Of a stretch of DNA of 64,000 nucleotides, positions 33,489 through 41,643 are shown in pieces. The position numbers were made by a program, and so were the translations under genes. The notes beneath the pieces are model-generated. The model saw nothing but the letters and a program-made list of their open reading frames with translations, was not told the origin of the DNA and did no database searches. This DNA is from Nocardioidaceae bacterium (GTDB lineage Bacteria; Actinomycetota; Actinomycetes; Propionibacteriales; Nocardioidaceae): positions 413,602 to 477,601 of the forward strand of contig JAUJOD010000002.1 in assembly GCA_030447865.1 (NCBI GenBank), written 5' to 3'. Position 1 is the first letter of the stretch. The number at the start of each line of letters is the position of its first letter.

Positions 33489-34517
33489 CTACCGCATCTC
33501 CGGACCGACTCCAGCTTCGGTCATTCTGTGGCTGAGCTCTTCGACCCAGCTGGACGCATTCCCACCGCCAGGCAGCGCGACGCCCGCTTCGCTGCGCCAA
33601 AGGGCGTCACCGAGCACGGTCCGAATGTGCCATGCCATGACGCGCTCCAGGTCCAAGATGCGCCCCGAGTCGCGCTGGTAGTGGATGACGGTTGATGCGA
33701 AGAGGCCAGAGGCAAATGACTGGCTAGGCAGGTACCGGAAATCGAACTCGGCGTCGGTCGGACCGCTCATGTCGAAGTCCACGACCGCACGCAAAGCGGG
33801 AACGGCCATGTCCCACACTTCGTTGTCGCCATGCAGATCACCGTGAACCAGAACCTGTGGCGGGCTGGGGCGGCCGAGGACGGTGTCAGCCCAGTCGCAC
33901 CAGCCGAGCACGGTGTCGCGCTGCTGTGCGCTGACCCATCTTCCAAACCCCTGGCGGAGAGAGTCGGTGTCGGCCTGCGGTTCAGGAACCGCCATCGGAG
34001 CAACTGGTCGGACCTGCGCAAGCACCGCGGAGTCGTGAAGAGCGGCAAGGAAACCTGCACGATCCGCGGCGATTCGATCCAGACCTGCCCTGTCCAGCTG
34101 AGCGATCAGGCTCGCGGTGAGCGGGGCACCCGACACCAGCCGGGTCACCACCAGTGCTGGGCGGCTGCTGGTCGCAACCACCTCAGGCAGCCGAAGATGG
34201 GGAGCGACCGAATGCAGACCGAGCAGAATTTGGCCCTCACGGTAGATGCGGGCGGCCGCGATCTGCGACCAGGCGAACTTGACCACAAAGGCATCGCCGA
34301 TTACTGCGCTTCCGGAATGCCAGCGGGGGTCGGTCTGCCCGTCCTTGGGGTGCAACACGATTGACTCGGTGTCGAGCCCCGGCACGGCATGACGCAGCGC
34401 CGAGCGAAGCTCCGCTTCGGACTGACCGGCCAACCAGGTCAACGGCTCCACCGGCACATACTCACCGACCACCTTCACGACCGACAACCGACCGTTGTGG
34501 CAGAACGGAGCGTTCAC
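33489..34517 (-). CDS. Aminoglycoside phosphotransferase-family (APH) kinase
   Basis: 342 residues. Catalytic loop HGDLHGDN (about residue 240) and the metal-binding DFDMSGPTDAEFDFRYLP that follows are the APH/choline kinase-fold motifs; the N-lobe has FVVKFAW with the ATP-binding Lys. Substrate unknown: family members phosphorylate aminoglycosides, homoserine, choline and other small molecules. The start overlaps the stop of the upstream DinB-fold gene by 4 bp, so they form an operon. Confidence 0.85.
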   Translation of the reverse strand: MNAPFCHNGRLSVVKVVGEYVPVEPLTWLAGQSEAELRSALRHAVPGLDTESIVLHPKDGQTDPRWHSGSAVIGDAFVVKFAWSQIAAARIYREGQILLGLHSVAPHLRLPEVVATSSRPALVVTRLVSGAPLTASLIAQLDRAGLDRIAADRAGFLAALHDSAVLAQVRPVAPMAVPEPQADTDSLRQGFGRWVSAQQRDTVLGWCDWADTVLGRPSPPQVLVHGDLHGDNEVWDMAVPALRAVVDFDMSGPTDAEFDFRYLPSQSFASGLFASTVIHYQRDSGRILDLERVMAWHIRTVLGDALWRSEAGVALPGGGNASSWVEELSHRMTEAGVGPEMR

Positions 34518-35044
34518 TCGCCCCTGACGCCGTCGATGGACTCTCGGAGCAGATCGAGGTGGCCGCAGTGCCGGGCCGTCTCCTCGATCATGTGAGCGAG
34601 CGCGTAACGGAGTGTGAAGCTCATGCCCTCGGATCGCGCAGTTTCATCCAGCTCGTGACCAGCGATCGCTCGCCGCGAACGTTCGCACTCGGCTTCGTAG
34701 TCCGCTAAGAGACCCGGCAAGGTGTCCGTCTTCTCCAGCTTGAAGTTGCCGTGTGGGTCCTCATCCGTCCACGGCCACGGCACATCGATACCTGCGAAGT
34801 CGATGCTGAGCCAGAACCGCTCGGTGCCGGTGAGGTGCTTGACGAGCCCGGCGACGGTCAACTCAGACGCCGGGACCGGATGCGCGACGGCCTGATCCTC
34901 GCCGACTCCCGTCGCCTTCGTCACGACTGTCGCGCGCAGGAAGTCGAGCAGTTGCGTCAGAGTCTCACGCTCTGATCCCGACTCGGTTGGGCGGACCCGC
35001 TGAGCCATGATGCTGCGAGTGCCGTCCCACCCCTTCTCGTCCAC
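34514..35044 (-). CDS. DinB-fold protein (DUF664-like)
   Basis: About 176 residues; GTG at 35044 or ATG at 35008 are both possible. Four-helix DinB pattern: LLDFLRATVVTKATGV, LVKHLTGTERFWL (first His), and AHMIEETARHCGHLDLLRE at the end with two His, giving three candidate metal ligands. Family members bind divalent metal and often act as thiol transferases. Overlaps the APH-type kinase gene by 4 bp. Confidence 0.78.
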   Translation of the reverse strand: MDEKGWDGTRSIMAQRVRPTESGSERETLTQLLDFLRATVVTKATGVGEDQAVAHPVPASELTVAGLVKHLTGTERFWLSIDFAGIDVPWPWTDEDPHGNFKLEKTDTLPGLLADYEAECERSRRAIAGHELDETARSEGMSFTLRYALAHMIEETARHCGHLDLLRESIDGVRGE

Positions 35045-35198
35045 ACCGCCATCTTCTCGGCTCACACCAGGCCCTACCAGTCTCCATTGACGCCCACGCC
35101 AAAGCCGCCGGCGTGAGATTGCCGGCACGTGCTGACACTGCCCCCGGACACGGACGCACCGGGTCTAGGCCCGGCCATGGCGCGTTGGGCTGTGCTCT

Positions 35199-35486
35199 CT
35201 ACCACTGCTTGCCTCGCAGCAAACGGTTGACAGTGAGAGCGACGGCGTAAGTCAGCACGATGACTGGTGCTGCAACGAAGGCGGTGGCCGCCAGGGATGC
35301 GATCGCACCGCCGTCGGGATCACCGTCGGGGTGCTTTGGGTGGTACCACGTTTCGCTGTCTGCTGTCGCGGACAGCAGCAGGAAGGCGAACAGGATCAGC
35401 CCGATAACGGCGAAGAGGTGCGCCGCCGCCGCGCCGCGGGGAGCCGGTGCCGAGCTGTCCGATGTCGCGGGCATGCTGGCGATCAT
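35199..35486 (-). CDS. Small two-helix membrane protein
   Basis: 95 residues (ATG at 35486, another at 35474). Two hydrophobic helices, about 22-42 and 66-87, flank a charged extracytoplasmic loop (SETWYHPKHPDGDPDGG). Basic C-terminus (NRLLRGKQW). No family recognised. Lies 54 bp downstream of barstar on the same strand, so it may be the last gene of that operon. Confidence 0.6.
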   Translation of the reverse strand: MIASMPATSDSSAPAPRGAAAAHLFAVIGLILFAFLLLSATADSETWYHPKHPDGDPDGGAIASLAATAFVAAPVIVLTYAVALTVNRLLRGKQW

Positions 35487-35540
35487 TCCAGATACTCGTG
35501 GATGCTGCCTTCGCCGGCGCGACTGAGCCGACCCGCCGCA

Positions 35541-35993
35541 TCAGGTCGCGTGCGGGTCGAGCTCGGGCAGCCCGATATCCGCTTTCTCACGGCTTTGCAG
35601 GAGTACGGCGAACCGACCAGCGGGCCTGAACTCGACCCGGCTTTGGAAGACGTTGAGCGCCATATGGAAGGTGCGTGGATGCTCCTCGGCGAGAGGAGAC
35701 CACCCCTGCCACAGGACCACCACTCCGCTGGAATCGGGCGCGCGGGCGCGGATGTCGCTGAGCGCGTCGGCCAGCGCGTCGAAATTCGAGCCGAACCAGT
35801 CGGGGAAGTCGAAGCTGCGCCGGCACGCGGCCATGAACTCTGCCTTGTCGCCCACCGCCCACGTGTCGAGGCCGACGAACCGCCAGCCGGCGTGCTCCAC
35901 CGCGTGTCTCACATCGGTTGCGGCGGCGGCCGAGGTCCAGTGGTAGACGCCGGGCTCTCGTTGGCCAGCGAGCAGCCGGGCAAGCCCGCTCAC
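35541..35993 (-). CDS. Barstar-family ribonuclease inhibitor
   Basis: 150 residues from the GTG at 35993, whose GTGA overlaps the RNase stop. The barstar core is visible: FVGLDTWAVGDKAEFMAACRRSFDFPDWFGSNFDALADALSD, where the Asp/Phe/Trp-rich helix and loop contact the nuclease active site in characterised barstar. Barstar homologues bind and block barnase-type RNases. Encoded directly after its likely target, so it protects the producing cell before export. Confidence 0.86.
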   Translation of the reverse strand: MSGLARLLAGQREPGVYHWTSAAAATDVRHAVEHAGWRFVGLDTWAVGDKAEFMAACRRSFDFPDWFGSNFDALADALSDIRARAPDSSGVVVLWQGWSPLAEEHPRTFHMALNVFQSRVEFRPAGRFAVLLQSREKADIGLPELDPHAT

Positions 35994-36451
35994 CGGGCGA
36001 TCCTGGCGAACGAGTCGTAGTGGTCGTCGGTGTAGTACCACTCGCCGCCGCCTCCGACCACGATGCGCCGGGCTCCCCGGTCGTCAGACCCAGGGGTCTC
36101 GACCGTGAACTCCCGGTAGTAACCGACTGGGTGTGCAGGCAGCAGTCCTTCCCTGTTCTCGAACGTGACACCGTCACGGTCGTACGGGTATGGCCCGCCC
36201 GACTCGATGAGCTGAAGCGTCTGCAGCGCCTCGCTCGGCAGCTCCGCTTGGCTGATCCAGCGCAGCCCCGACTCGGGGTCGACGGCTGATTGCGTGGAGG
36301 TCGACGTGCTCGCCGACGACGACACCGACGGCGACCCAGCCCTCGTGTCCCCAGCGGTCGACGCGGAGCAACCCACCAGTCCGGCGAATAACAGCACCAG
36401 CGCAGTCGCAGCCGAGGCGAAAGCCGCGCCGCAGGCCTTCGCTGGCCTCAA
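35990..36451 (-). CDS. Barnase-type ribonuclease, predicted lipoprotein
   Basis: 153 residues from a TTG at 36451, whose TTGA overlaps the upstream Rv2175c-like stop; longer reading frames would run antisense through that gene's region. A signal peptide ends in a lipobox (LFAGLVGC, Cys near residue 28), then a Ser/Thr linker and an N1/T1-type RNase domain: IESGGPYPYDRDG, REFTVETPG with the general-base Glu, GARRIVVGG with Arg, and DDHYDSF with His, matching the Glu-Arg-His triad of barnase. Guanyl-specific RNase activity outside the membrane is expected. Confidence 0.8.
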   Translation of the reverse strand: MRPAKACGAAFASAATALVLLFAGLVGCSASTAGDTRAGSPSVSSSASTSTSTQSAVDPESGLRWISQAELPSEALQTLQLIESGGPYPYDRDGVTFENREGLLPAHPVGYYREFTVETPGSDDRGARRIVVGGGGEWYYTDDHYDSFARIAR

Positions 36452-36801
36452 ACGATCACCTGGGCGCGTCGACGTACCTCTTTGCCCCTGTCCTCGCGCA
36501 GCGCGTCGATCGGCCGCCCGGGCAGCGAGTCGTCGGCCGTGAAGAGCCACTCGACCACCTCGACCTCGGTCAAGCCGTGGTCGAACAGCAACGTGAGGGT
36601 GCCGGGCAACCCCTTCACGATCTCGCCGTCGAGGAGGAACTCGGCAGGCACCGACAGCTCGCGCGTCTCGGCCCGGCGTACGGCGGTCAGCTGGTGCTCG
36701 CGAACGAGCTGACGCACCCGGTTGGGGCTGGTCCCGAGCTCGCGGGCCACGTCGGAGAGCGTCAGCCACGCCTCAACCAGGGTCGGATTCGAGTCGGCCA
36801 C
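36448..36801 (-). CDS. Rv2175c-like DNA-binding regulator
   Basis: 117 residues from the GTG at 36801 (ADSNPTLVEAW). N-terminal winged helix-turn-helix region LTLSDVARELGTSPNRVRQLVREHQL and a C-terminal dimerisation part with TLTLLFDHGLTEVEVVEWLFTADDSLPGRPIDAL. In mycobacteria Rv2175c lies next to pknL and is phosphorylated by it; here the gene is divergent from a PknL-like kinase with 74 bp between starts, the same pairing. Unlike that locus, it is the first gene of an overlapping operon with RNase and barstar. Confidence 0.82.
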   Translation of the reverse strand: MADSNPTLVEAWLTLSDVARELGTSPNRVRQLVREHQLTAVRRAETRELSVPAEFLLDGEIVKGLPGTLTLLFDHGLTEVEVVEWLFTADDSLPGRPIDALREDRGKEVRRRAQVIV

Positions 36802-36875
36802 CCGCCTAGCGTGCCATGGTGCGGGGACGGCGAGGCTAACCAGGCGACCGCCGACCCGTCCGTAAACTCCGCAGG

Positions 36876-38258
36876 GTGGGACGCTCCGCCGTCTTTGACC
36901 CACTCGTCGGCCAGCTGCTCGACGGGCGGTACCGCGTGGAGTCCCGGATCGCCCGCGGTGGCATGGCGACCGTGTATGAGGCGACCGACCTGCGGCTCGA
37001 CCGTGCCGTCGCGGTGAAGGTGATGCCGAACGCGCTTGCAGACGACGAGACCTTCACTCGCCGGTTCGTGCGCGAGGCGCGGGCAGCAGCCCGGTTGGCG
37101 CACCCCAACGTGGTGGCGGTGTACGACCAGGGCGAGGACAACGGCGTCGTGTTCTTGGCGATGGAGTACGTCGCCGGCCGCCGCACGTTGCGTGACCTGA
37201 TGCGCGACGAGGCGCCGGTCGCGCCGAGGCGGGCTCTCGGACTGTTCGAGGAGGTCCTCAAGGCCATCGCCGCTGCGCACGAGTCCGGCATCGTGCACCG
37301 TGACATCAAGCCGGAGAACGTCCTGATCACACCGCGCGGCCAGGTCAAGGTCGCCGACTTCGGCCTCGCCCGCGCCATCAGCGCCGCTACCGCCACCGCG
37401 ACCGGCGGCGTCTTGATGGGCACGGTGTCGTACCTGCCGCCGGAGCTGGTGACCGACGGCATCGCCGACACCCGCTCTGACGTCTACGCGCTGGGAGTCC
37501 TACTGTTCGAGCTGCTCACCGGCAGCAAGCCGCACGCCGGGGACAGCCCGATCGAGGTCGCCTACAAGCACGTGCACGACGACGTGCCGGCGCCGTCCAC
37601 GGTCGTGCGGGGCGTGCCGCCGTACCTCGACGCCTTCGTCGCCAGGGCCACCGCGCGAGACCGCGGCCAGCGACCCGCCGACGCGCAGGTGCTGCTGCGT
37701 CAGCTCCGTCGGGTCCGGCACGCGCTCGACAGCGGAGTGAGCGACGACGAGGAGCTGACCGCCGACCTGACGCCGACCCGCTCGGTTGCGTTGGCGCCAC
37801 CGCTGGCTGGCAGGCCTGCGAGGGACACCCCAACGGCCGATGGCGCCGACGAGGTGTTCGACTTCGCGGCGTACGACGACTTCGGCACGCCGCCGCCGGC
37901 CGAGCACACCCTGGTCGTCAGTGACGACCTCCGGAGCGACGGGCCAGTCGGTCCCCGGGTGCCAGCGCAGCTTCCGGCTGCAGGCGGAGCCTCCCGAGCC
38001 GCCCTCTTCTCGGCCAACCGACGGAAGCGAAGAGGCAGGGGTTGGCTCGCGCTGTTCCTCGTGCTGCTGCTGGCGGCGGGGGCTGCCGCCGCTGGCTGGT
38101 ACTACGGACTCACCCGCTTCCAGCAGGGTCTGAGCGTTATCGGGTTCGGCGAAGCGCAGCCCCCGGCGGCGGCTGAGTCTGCCGGCCCGAGTCTGCCCGT
38201 GGGCGCGTCGACGTACTCGGTGACTCTGCCGCCGGGGCGCGGTCTGACCGCCTCCTAA
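36876..38258 (+). CDS. pknL: PknL-like membrane Ser/Thr protein kinase
   Basis: 460 residues, GTG start. Kinase domain 18-280: Gly loop RIARGGMATVYEA, AVKVM Lys, HRDIKPEN catalytic loop, VADFGLA (DFG), and the activation segment with TATGGVLMGTVSYLPPE. A juxtamembrane stretch with acidic and Pro-rich parts leads to one helix at about 390-412 (GWLALFLVLLLAAGAAAAGWYYG). Only about 45 residues follow, so no PASTA domains are present, in keeping with PknL. Divergent from the Rv2175c-like substrate gene. Symbol given by synteny and layout. Confidence 0.8.
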   Translation: MGRSAVFDPLVGQLLDGRYRVESRIARGGMATVYEATDLRLDRAVAVKVMPNALADDETFTRRFVREARAAARLAHPNVVAVYDQGEDNGVVFLAMEYVAGRRTLRDLMRDEAPVAPRRALGLFEEVLKAIAAAHESGIVHRDIKPENVLITPRGQVKVADFGLARAISAATATATGGVLMGTVSYLPPELVTDGIADTRSDVYALGVLLFELLTGSKPHAGDSPIEVAYKHVHDDVPAPSTVVRGVPPYLDAFVARATARDRGQRPADAQVLLRQLRRVRHALDSGVSDDEELTADLTPTRSVALAPPLAGRPARDTPTADGADEVFDFAAYDDFGTPPPAEHTLVVSDDLRSDGPVGPRVPAQLPAAGGASRAALFSANRRKRRGRGWLALFLVLLLAAGAAAAGWYYGLTRFQQGLSVIGFGEAQPPAAAESAGPSLPVGASTYSVTLPPGRGLTAS

Positions 38259-38267
38259 GGTTGCCGG

Positions 38268-39158
38268 GTGACGAACCGACGTGGCGGCACCCTGCCCACG
38301 CTGGCGCTGCTGGCGGTGACAGCGGCCTGGGGCTCGACGTTCTTCCTCATCAAGGACCTGCTCACCGAGATCTCGGTGCTGGACTTCTTGTCGGTGCGGT
38401 TCGCCATCGCAGCCGCCGCGCTGTTCCTGGTGGCGCCCCGCAGCATCCGGCGGCTGTCCCGCGCAGACCTGCGCGCCGGCGTACTCCTCGGCCTGGTCTA
38501 CGGCGTCGCGCAGGTGCTGCAGACATACGGCCTCGAGCGCACCTCAGCCAGCGTCTCCGGTTTCGTCACCGGCATGTACGTCGTCGCGACGCCGTTGTTC
38601 GCCGCCCTGCTGCTGCGGGAGCGGATCGGTCGCAGCGTCTGGGTGGCGGTGGGCATAGCGACGCTCGGGCTTGCGGTGTTGTCGCTGCAGGGGTTCTCCG
38701 TGTCGTCAGGCGTGGCGATCATCTTCGCCTCCGCGCTGCTCTACGCGCTGCACATCGTCGGGTTGAGCCAGTGGTCGGACCCCGCCAACGCGGTCGGGCT
38801 CTCCGTCGTCCAGATGGCGGTGATCGCCACGGTCTGCACGCTGGTGAGCGCCCCGAACGGGATCGACACCCCGGAGACCGGCGGCGGCTGGGTGTCGCTG
38901 CTCTACATGGCGCTGGTGGCCGGGGCGCTGGCGCTGCTCGCCCAGACCTGGGCGCAGGCGCATCTGTCGTCAACGAGGGCGGCGATCATCATGACGATGG
39001 AGCCGGTCTGGGCCGCCTTCTTCGCCGTATTGTTCGGCGGCGAGACATTGACCGGTCGGATGCTCGTCGGCGGCGCACTGGTGCTCACCGCCATGTACCT
39101 CGTCGAGCTGTCCCCACGCCGTAAAGTCGAGGGAGAAGTCACCCACCTCACCGTCTAG
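38268..39158 (+). CDS. EamA-family (DMT superfamily) transporter
   Basis: 296 residues, GTG start, about ten hydrophobic helices in two EamA halves (WGSTFFLIKDLL and SVRFAIAAAALF in the first; MTMEPVWAAFFAVLFGGE in the second). EamA proteins export amino acids or metabolites; no substrate can be stated. Starts 9 bp after the kinase stop, so probably co-transcribed with it. Confidence 0.86.
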   Translation: MTNRRGGTLPTLALLAVTAAWGSTFFLIKDLLTEISVLDFLSVRFAIAAAALFLVAPRSIRRLSRADLRAGVLLGLVYGVAQVLQTYGLERTSASVSGFVTGMYVVATPLFAALLLRERIGRSVWVAVGIATLGLAVLSLQGFSVSSGVAIIFASALLYALHIVGLSQWSDPANAVGLSVVQMAVIATVCTLVSAPNGIDTPETGGGWVSLLYMALVAGALALLAQTWAQAHLSSTRAAIIMTMEPVWAAFFAVLFGGETLTGRMLVGGALVLTAMYLVELSPRRKVEGEVTHLTV

Positions 39159-39267
39159 CACGTCCGACCGGGTGCTTCGGAGGCCGGGGACAGACCGACG
39201 AGGACTCGAAGCGCCGGAAACGAGCGAAGCGAAGGCGCGAGAGCCCGGCGGGCTGGACGCGGCCGGC

Positions 39268-40269
39268 TCAGTTGGAAAGAGATCGCGCGATGACGTCCGC
39301 GGCTTGCTTGGCGTCGTCGGTGCTGACGTCGAGATGGGTCACCGCGCGTACGACGCCCGCCCCCACCGCCGACACCAACACCCCCTCGGCGCGGCAACGG
39401 GCCACCAAGCCGGCCGCGTCACTGGTGGGGATCACCACGATGTTGGTCTCGACCGTTGACTCGTCGACACCGGCCGACCGCGCGATCAGCCGCGCGTTGT
39501 CATGGTCTTCGGCGAGCCGCTCGACGTTATGGTCGAGCGCGTAGAGACCAGCCGCGGCCAGCACGCCCGCCTGGCGCCAGCCGCCGCCGAGGCGCTTACG
39601 CCAAACCCGTGCGTCGGCCACTTGTTCGGCTGTCGCCAGCAGCAGCGATCCCACCGGTGCGCCCAACCCCTTCGACAGCGCCACTGCGGCGGTGTCGGCG
39701 AACGCCGTCAGCTCGCGCAGCGGCGCTCCCGTCGCGACGTGAGCGTTCCACAGCCGGGCCCCGTCGAGGTGCAGGCCGATCCCGAAGCGGTCCGCCAGCC
39801 GGCGCAGCTCGCCCAACGCGGGCAACGGCTGCACTCGGCCCCCAGCGAAGTTGTGGGTGTTCTCCACCGACACACAGGTGGTCCGCACCAGGAAGGGGCC
39901 GAGGTCGGGTGCGATGACCCGCTCGATCGCCGCCAGGTCGACGTGGCCGCAGGGGTCGGTCCAGGTGCGCATCGTCACGCCGTTGACCGCCCCGTGGGCG
40001 CCTAGCTCGGCCCGGGCAAGGTGGGCGCCGGAATCGCACAAGACCTCGGTGCCGACACCGGCCAGCGGCCGGATCGCCAGCAGGTTCGCCAGTGATCCGG
40101 TGACGGTGAACAGCGCGGCCTCGAAACCCAGCAGGTCGGCGGCGCGCTCTTCCAGGATCCGCACCGTCGGGTCCTCGCCGTACACGTCGTCCCCGACTTC
40201 CGCCGAGGCCATCGCGCGGCGCATGTCAGCAGACGGCTTTGTGACGGTGTCGCTGCGCAGGTCGATCAT
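39268..40269 (-). CDS. Low-specificity threonine aldolase
   Basis: 333 residues. PLP enzyme splitting threonine or allo-threonine to glycine and acetaldehyde. Opening MIDLRSDTVTKPSADMRRAM, then AEVGDDVYGEDPTV, match threonine aldolases. The PLP lysine is in AVALSKGLGAPVGSLL (about residue 200), and THNFAGG precedes it. Start is 18 bp downstream of the DAHP synthase stop on the same strand, so the two may be co-transcribed. Confidence 0.9.
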   Translation of the reverse strand: MIDLRSDTVTKPSADMRRAMASAEVGDDVYGEDPTVRILEERAADLLGFEAALFTVTGSLANLLAIRPLAGVGTEVLCDSGAHLARAELGAHGAVNGVTMRTWTDPCGHVDLAAIERVIAPDLGPFLVRTTCVSVENTHNFAGGRVQPLPALGELRRLADRFGIGLHLDGARLWNAHVATGAPLRELTAFADTAAVALSKGLGAPVGSLLLATAEQVADARVWRKRLGGGWRQAGVLAAAGLYALDHNVERLAEDHDNARLIARSAGVDESTVETNIVVIPTSDAAGLVARCRAEGVLVSAVGAGVVRAVTHLDVSTDDAKQAADVIARSLSN

Positions 40270-40287
40270 GAGTGGAAGCCCCGCCCG

Positions 40288-41628
40288 TCAGTCCTTGCGG
40301 GCGCGCAGCATCTCGGCGACGAGGAACGCCAGCTCCAGCGACTGGGTGCGGTTGAGACGCGGGTCGCACACCGACTCGTACCGGTGCCGCAGCCCCGCCT
40401 CGTCGAGCGCCTCTCCACCACCGATGCATTCGGTCACGTCGCCCCCGGTGAGCTCGACGTGCAGGCCACCCGGCCAGGTGCCGAGGCTGCGGTGCACCTC
40501 GAAGAACCCCCTGACCTCGTCGATGACGTCGTCGAACCGGCGCGTCTTATACCCCGTCGACGTCTCGTAGCCGTTGCCGTGCATCGGATCGCTCACCCAC
40601 GCCACGTCGAGCCCGGCGGCCTGCAGCTTTTCGATCAGGTTCGGCAGCACGTCGCGGATGCGGGCAGCGCCCATCCGGGTGATGAACGTGAGCCGGCCCG
40701 GCTCGTTGCCGGGGTTGAGCTTGTCGGCCAGCGCGACAGCCTCGTCAGGCGACGCCGTCGGGCCGAGCTTCACCCCGATCGGGTTGCGTACGCGGGAGAG
40801 GAACTCCACATGTGCCCCGTCGAGCTGGCGGGTGCGTTCCCCGATCCACAGGAAGTGTCCTGAGACGTCGTACGGCGTCCCCGTCCGCGAGTCGATCCGA
40901 GTCAGGGCGTGCTCGTACTCCAGCACCAGCGCCTCGTGGCTGCTGTGGAAGTTGACCCGGTGCAGCTCCTCGGACTCCGCCCCGATCGCCTTCATGAAGT
41001 CCAGCGCGCGGTCGATGTCACTGGCCATCCGCTCGTAGACCGCGCCGACGGGGCTGGTCCGCACGAAGTCGGTGTTCCAGGCGTGCATCTGGCGCAGGTC
41101 GGCGTACCCGCCCTGCAGGAACGCCCGGCACAGGTTGAGGGTCGCGGCTGAGGAGTTGTAGACCTGCACGAGCCGCTGCGGGTCGGGGGTGCGGCTCTGC
41201 GGCGTGAAGTCGAACCCGTTGACGGCGTCGCCGCGGTACGCCGGCAGCTCGACGCCGTCGCGGGTCTCGACGTGGCTCGTACGGGGCTTGGCGTACTGGC
41301 CGGCGATGCGGCCGATCTTGACCACCGGAACCGACGCGCCGTACGTCAGCACCACCGCCATCTGCAACAGCACCTGCAGCTTGGCGCGGACGTTGTCGGC
41401 GGTGACGCTGGCGAAGGTCTCGGCGCAGTCGCCGCCTTGCAGTACGAACGCGCGGCCGGCCGCCACCTCGGCCAGGCTGGACTTCAGGTCGTCACACTCA
41501 CCGGCGAACACCAGCGGCGGCATCCGGCGCAAGGTTTCGACCGCGTCGTCGACCTGGTAACGGTCGGGCCAGACCGGCTGCTGGGCGGCGCCGAGAGCGT
41601 GCAGCTCCTGCAGGGTGGGGATGGTCAC
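40288..41628 (-). CDS. aroG: Class II 3-deoxy-7-phosphoheptulonate synthase
   Basis: 446 residues; first enzyme of the shikimate pathway, condensing PEP and erythrose 4-phosphate. Motifs: FVLQGGDCAETF near residue 60, RIAGQYAKPRT, LWIGERTRQLDGAHVEF, and VWVSDPMHGNGYE in the second half with metal ligands. Length matches class II (plant/actinobacterial) DAHP synthases, such as Rv2178c at the same place. Sits 15 bp upstream-to-downstream of the phosphofructokinase stop, making a minus-strand operon pfkA-aroG-aldolase plausible. Confidence 0.93.
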   Translation of the reverse strand: MTIPTLQELHALGAAQQPVWPDRYQVDDAVETLRRMPPLVFAGECDDLKSSLAEVAAGRAFVLQGGDCAETFASVTADNVRAKLQVLLQMAVVLTYGASVPVVKIGRIAGQYAKPRTSHVETRDGVELPAYRGDAVNGFDFTPQSRTPDPQRLVQVYNSSAATLNLCRAFLQGGYADLRQMHAWNTDFVRTSPVGAVYERMASDIDRALDFMKAIGAESEELHRVNFHSSHEALVLEYEHALTRIDSRTGTPYDVSGHFLWIGERTRQLDGAHVEFLSRVRNPIGVKLGPTASPDEAVALADKLNPGNEPGRLTFITRMGAARIRDVLPNLIEKLQAAGLDVAWVSDPMHGNGYETSTGYKTRRFDDVIDEVRGFFEVHRSLGTWPGGLHVELTGGDVTECIGGGEALDEAGLRHRYESVCDPRLNRTQSLELAFLVAEMLRARKD

Positions 41629-41643
41629 CTGACAAGGGTAGGT

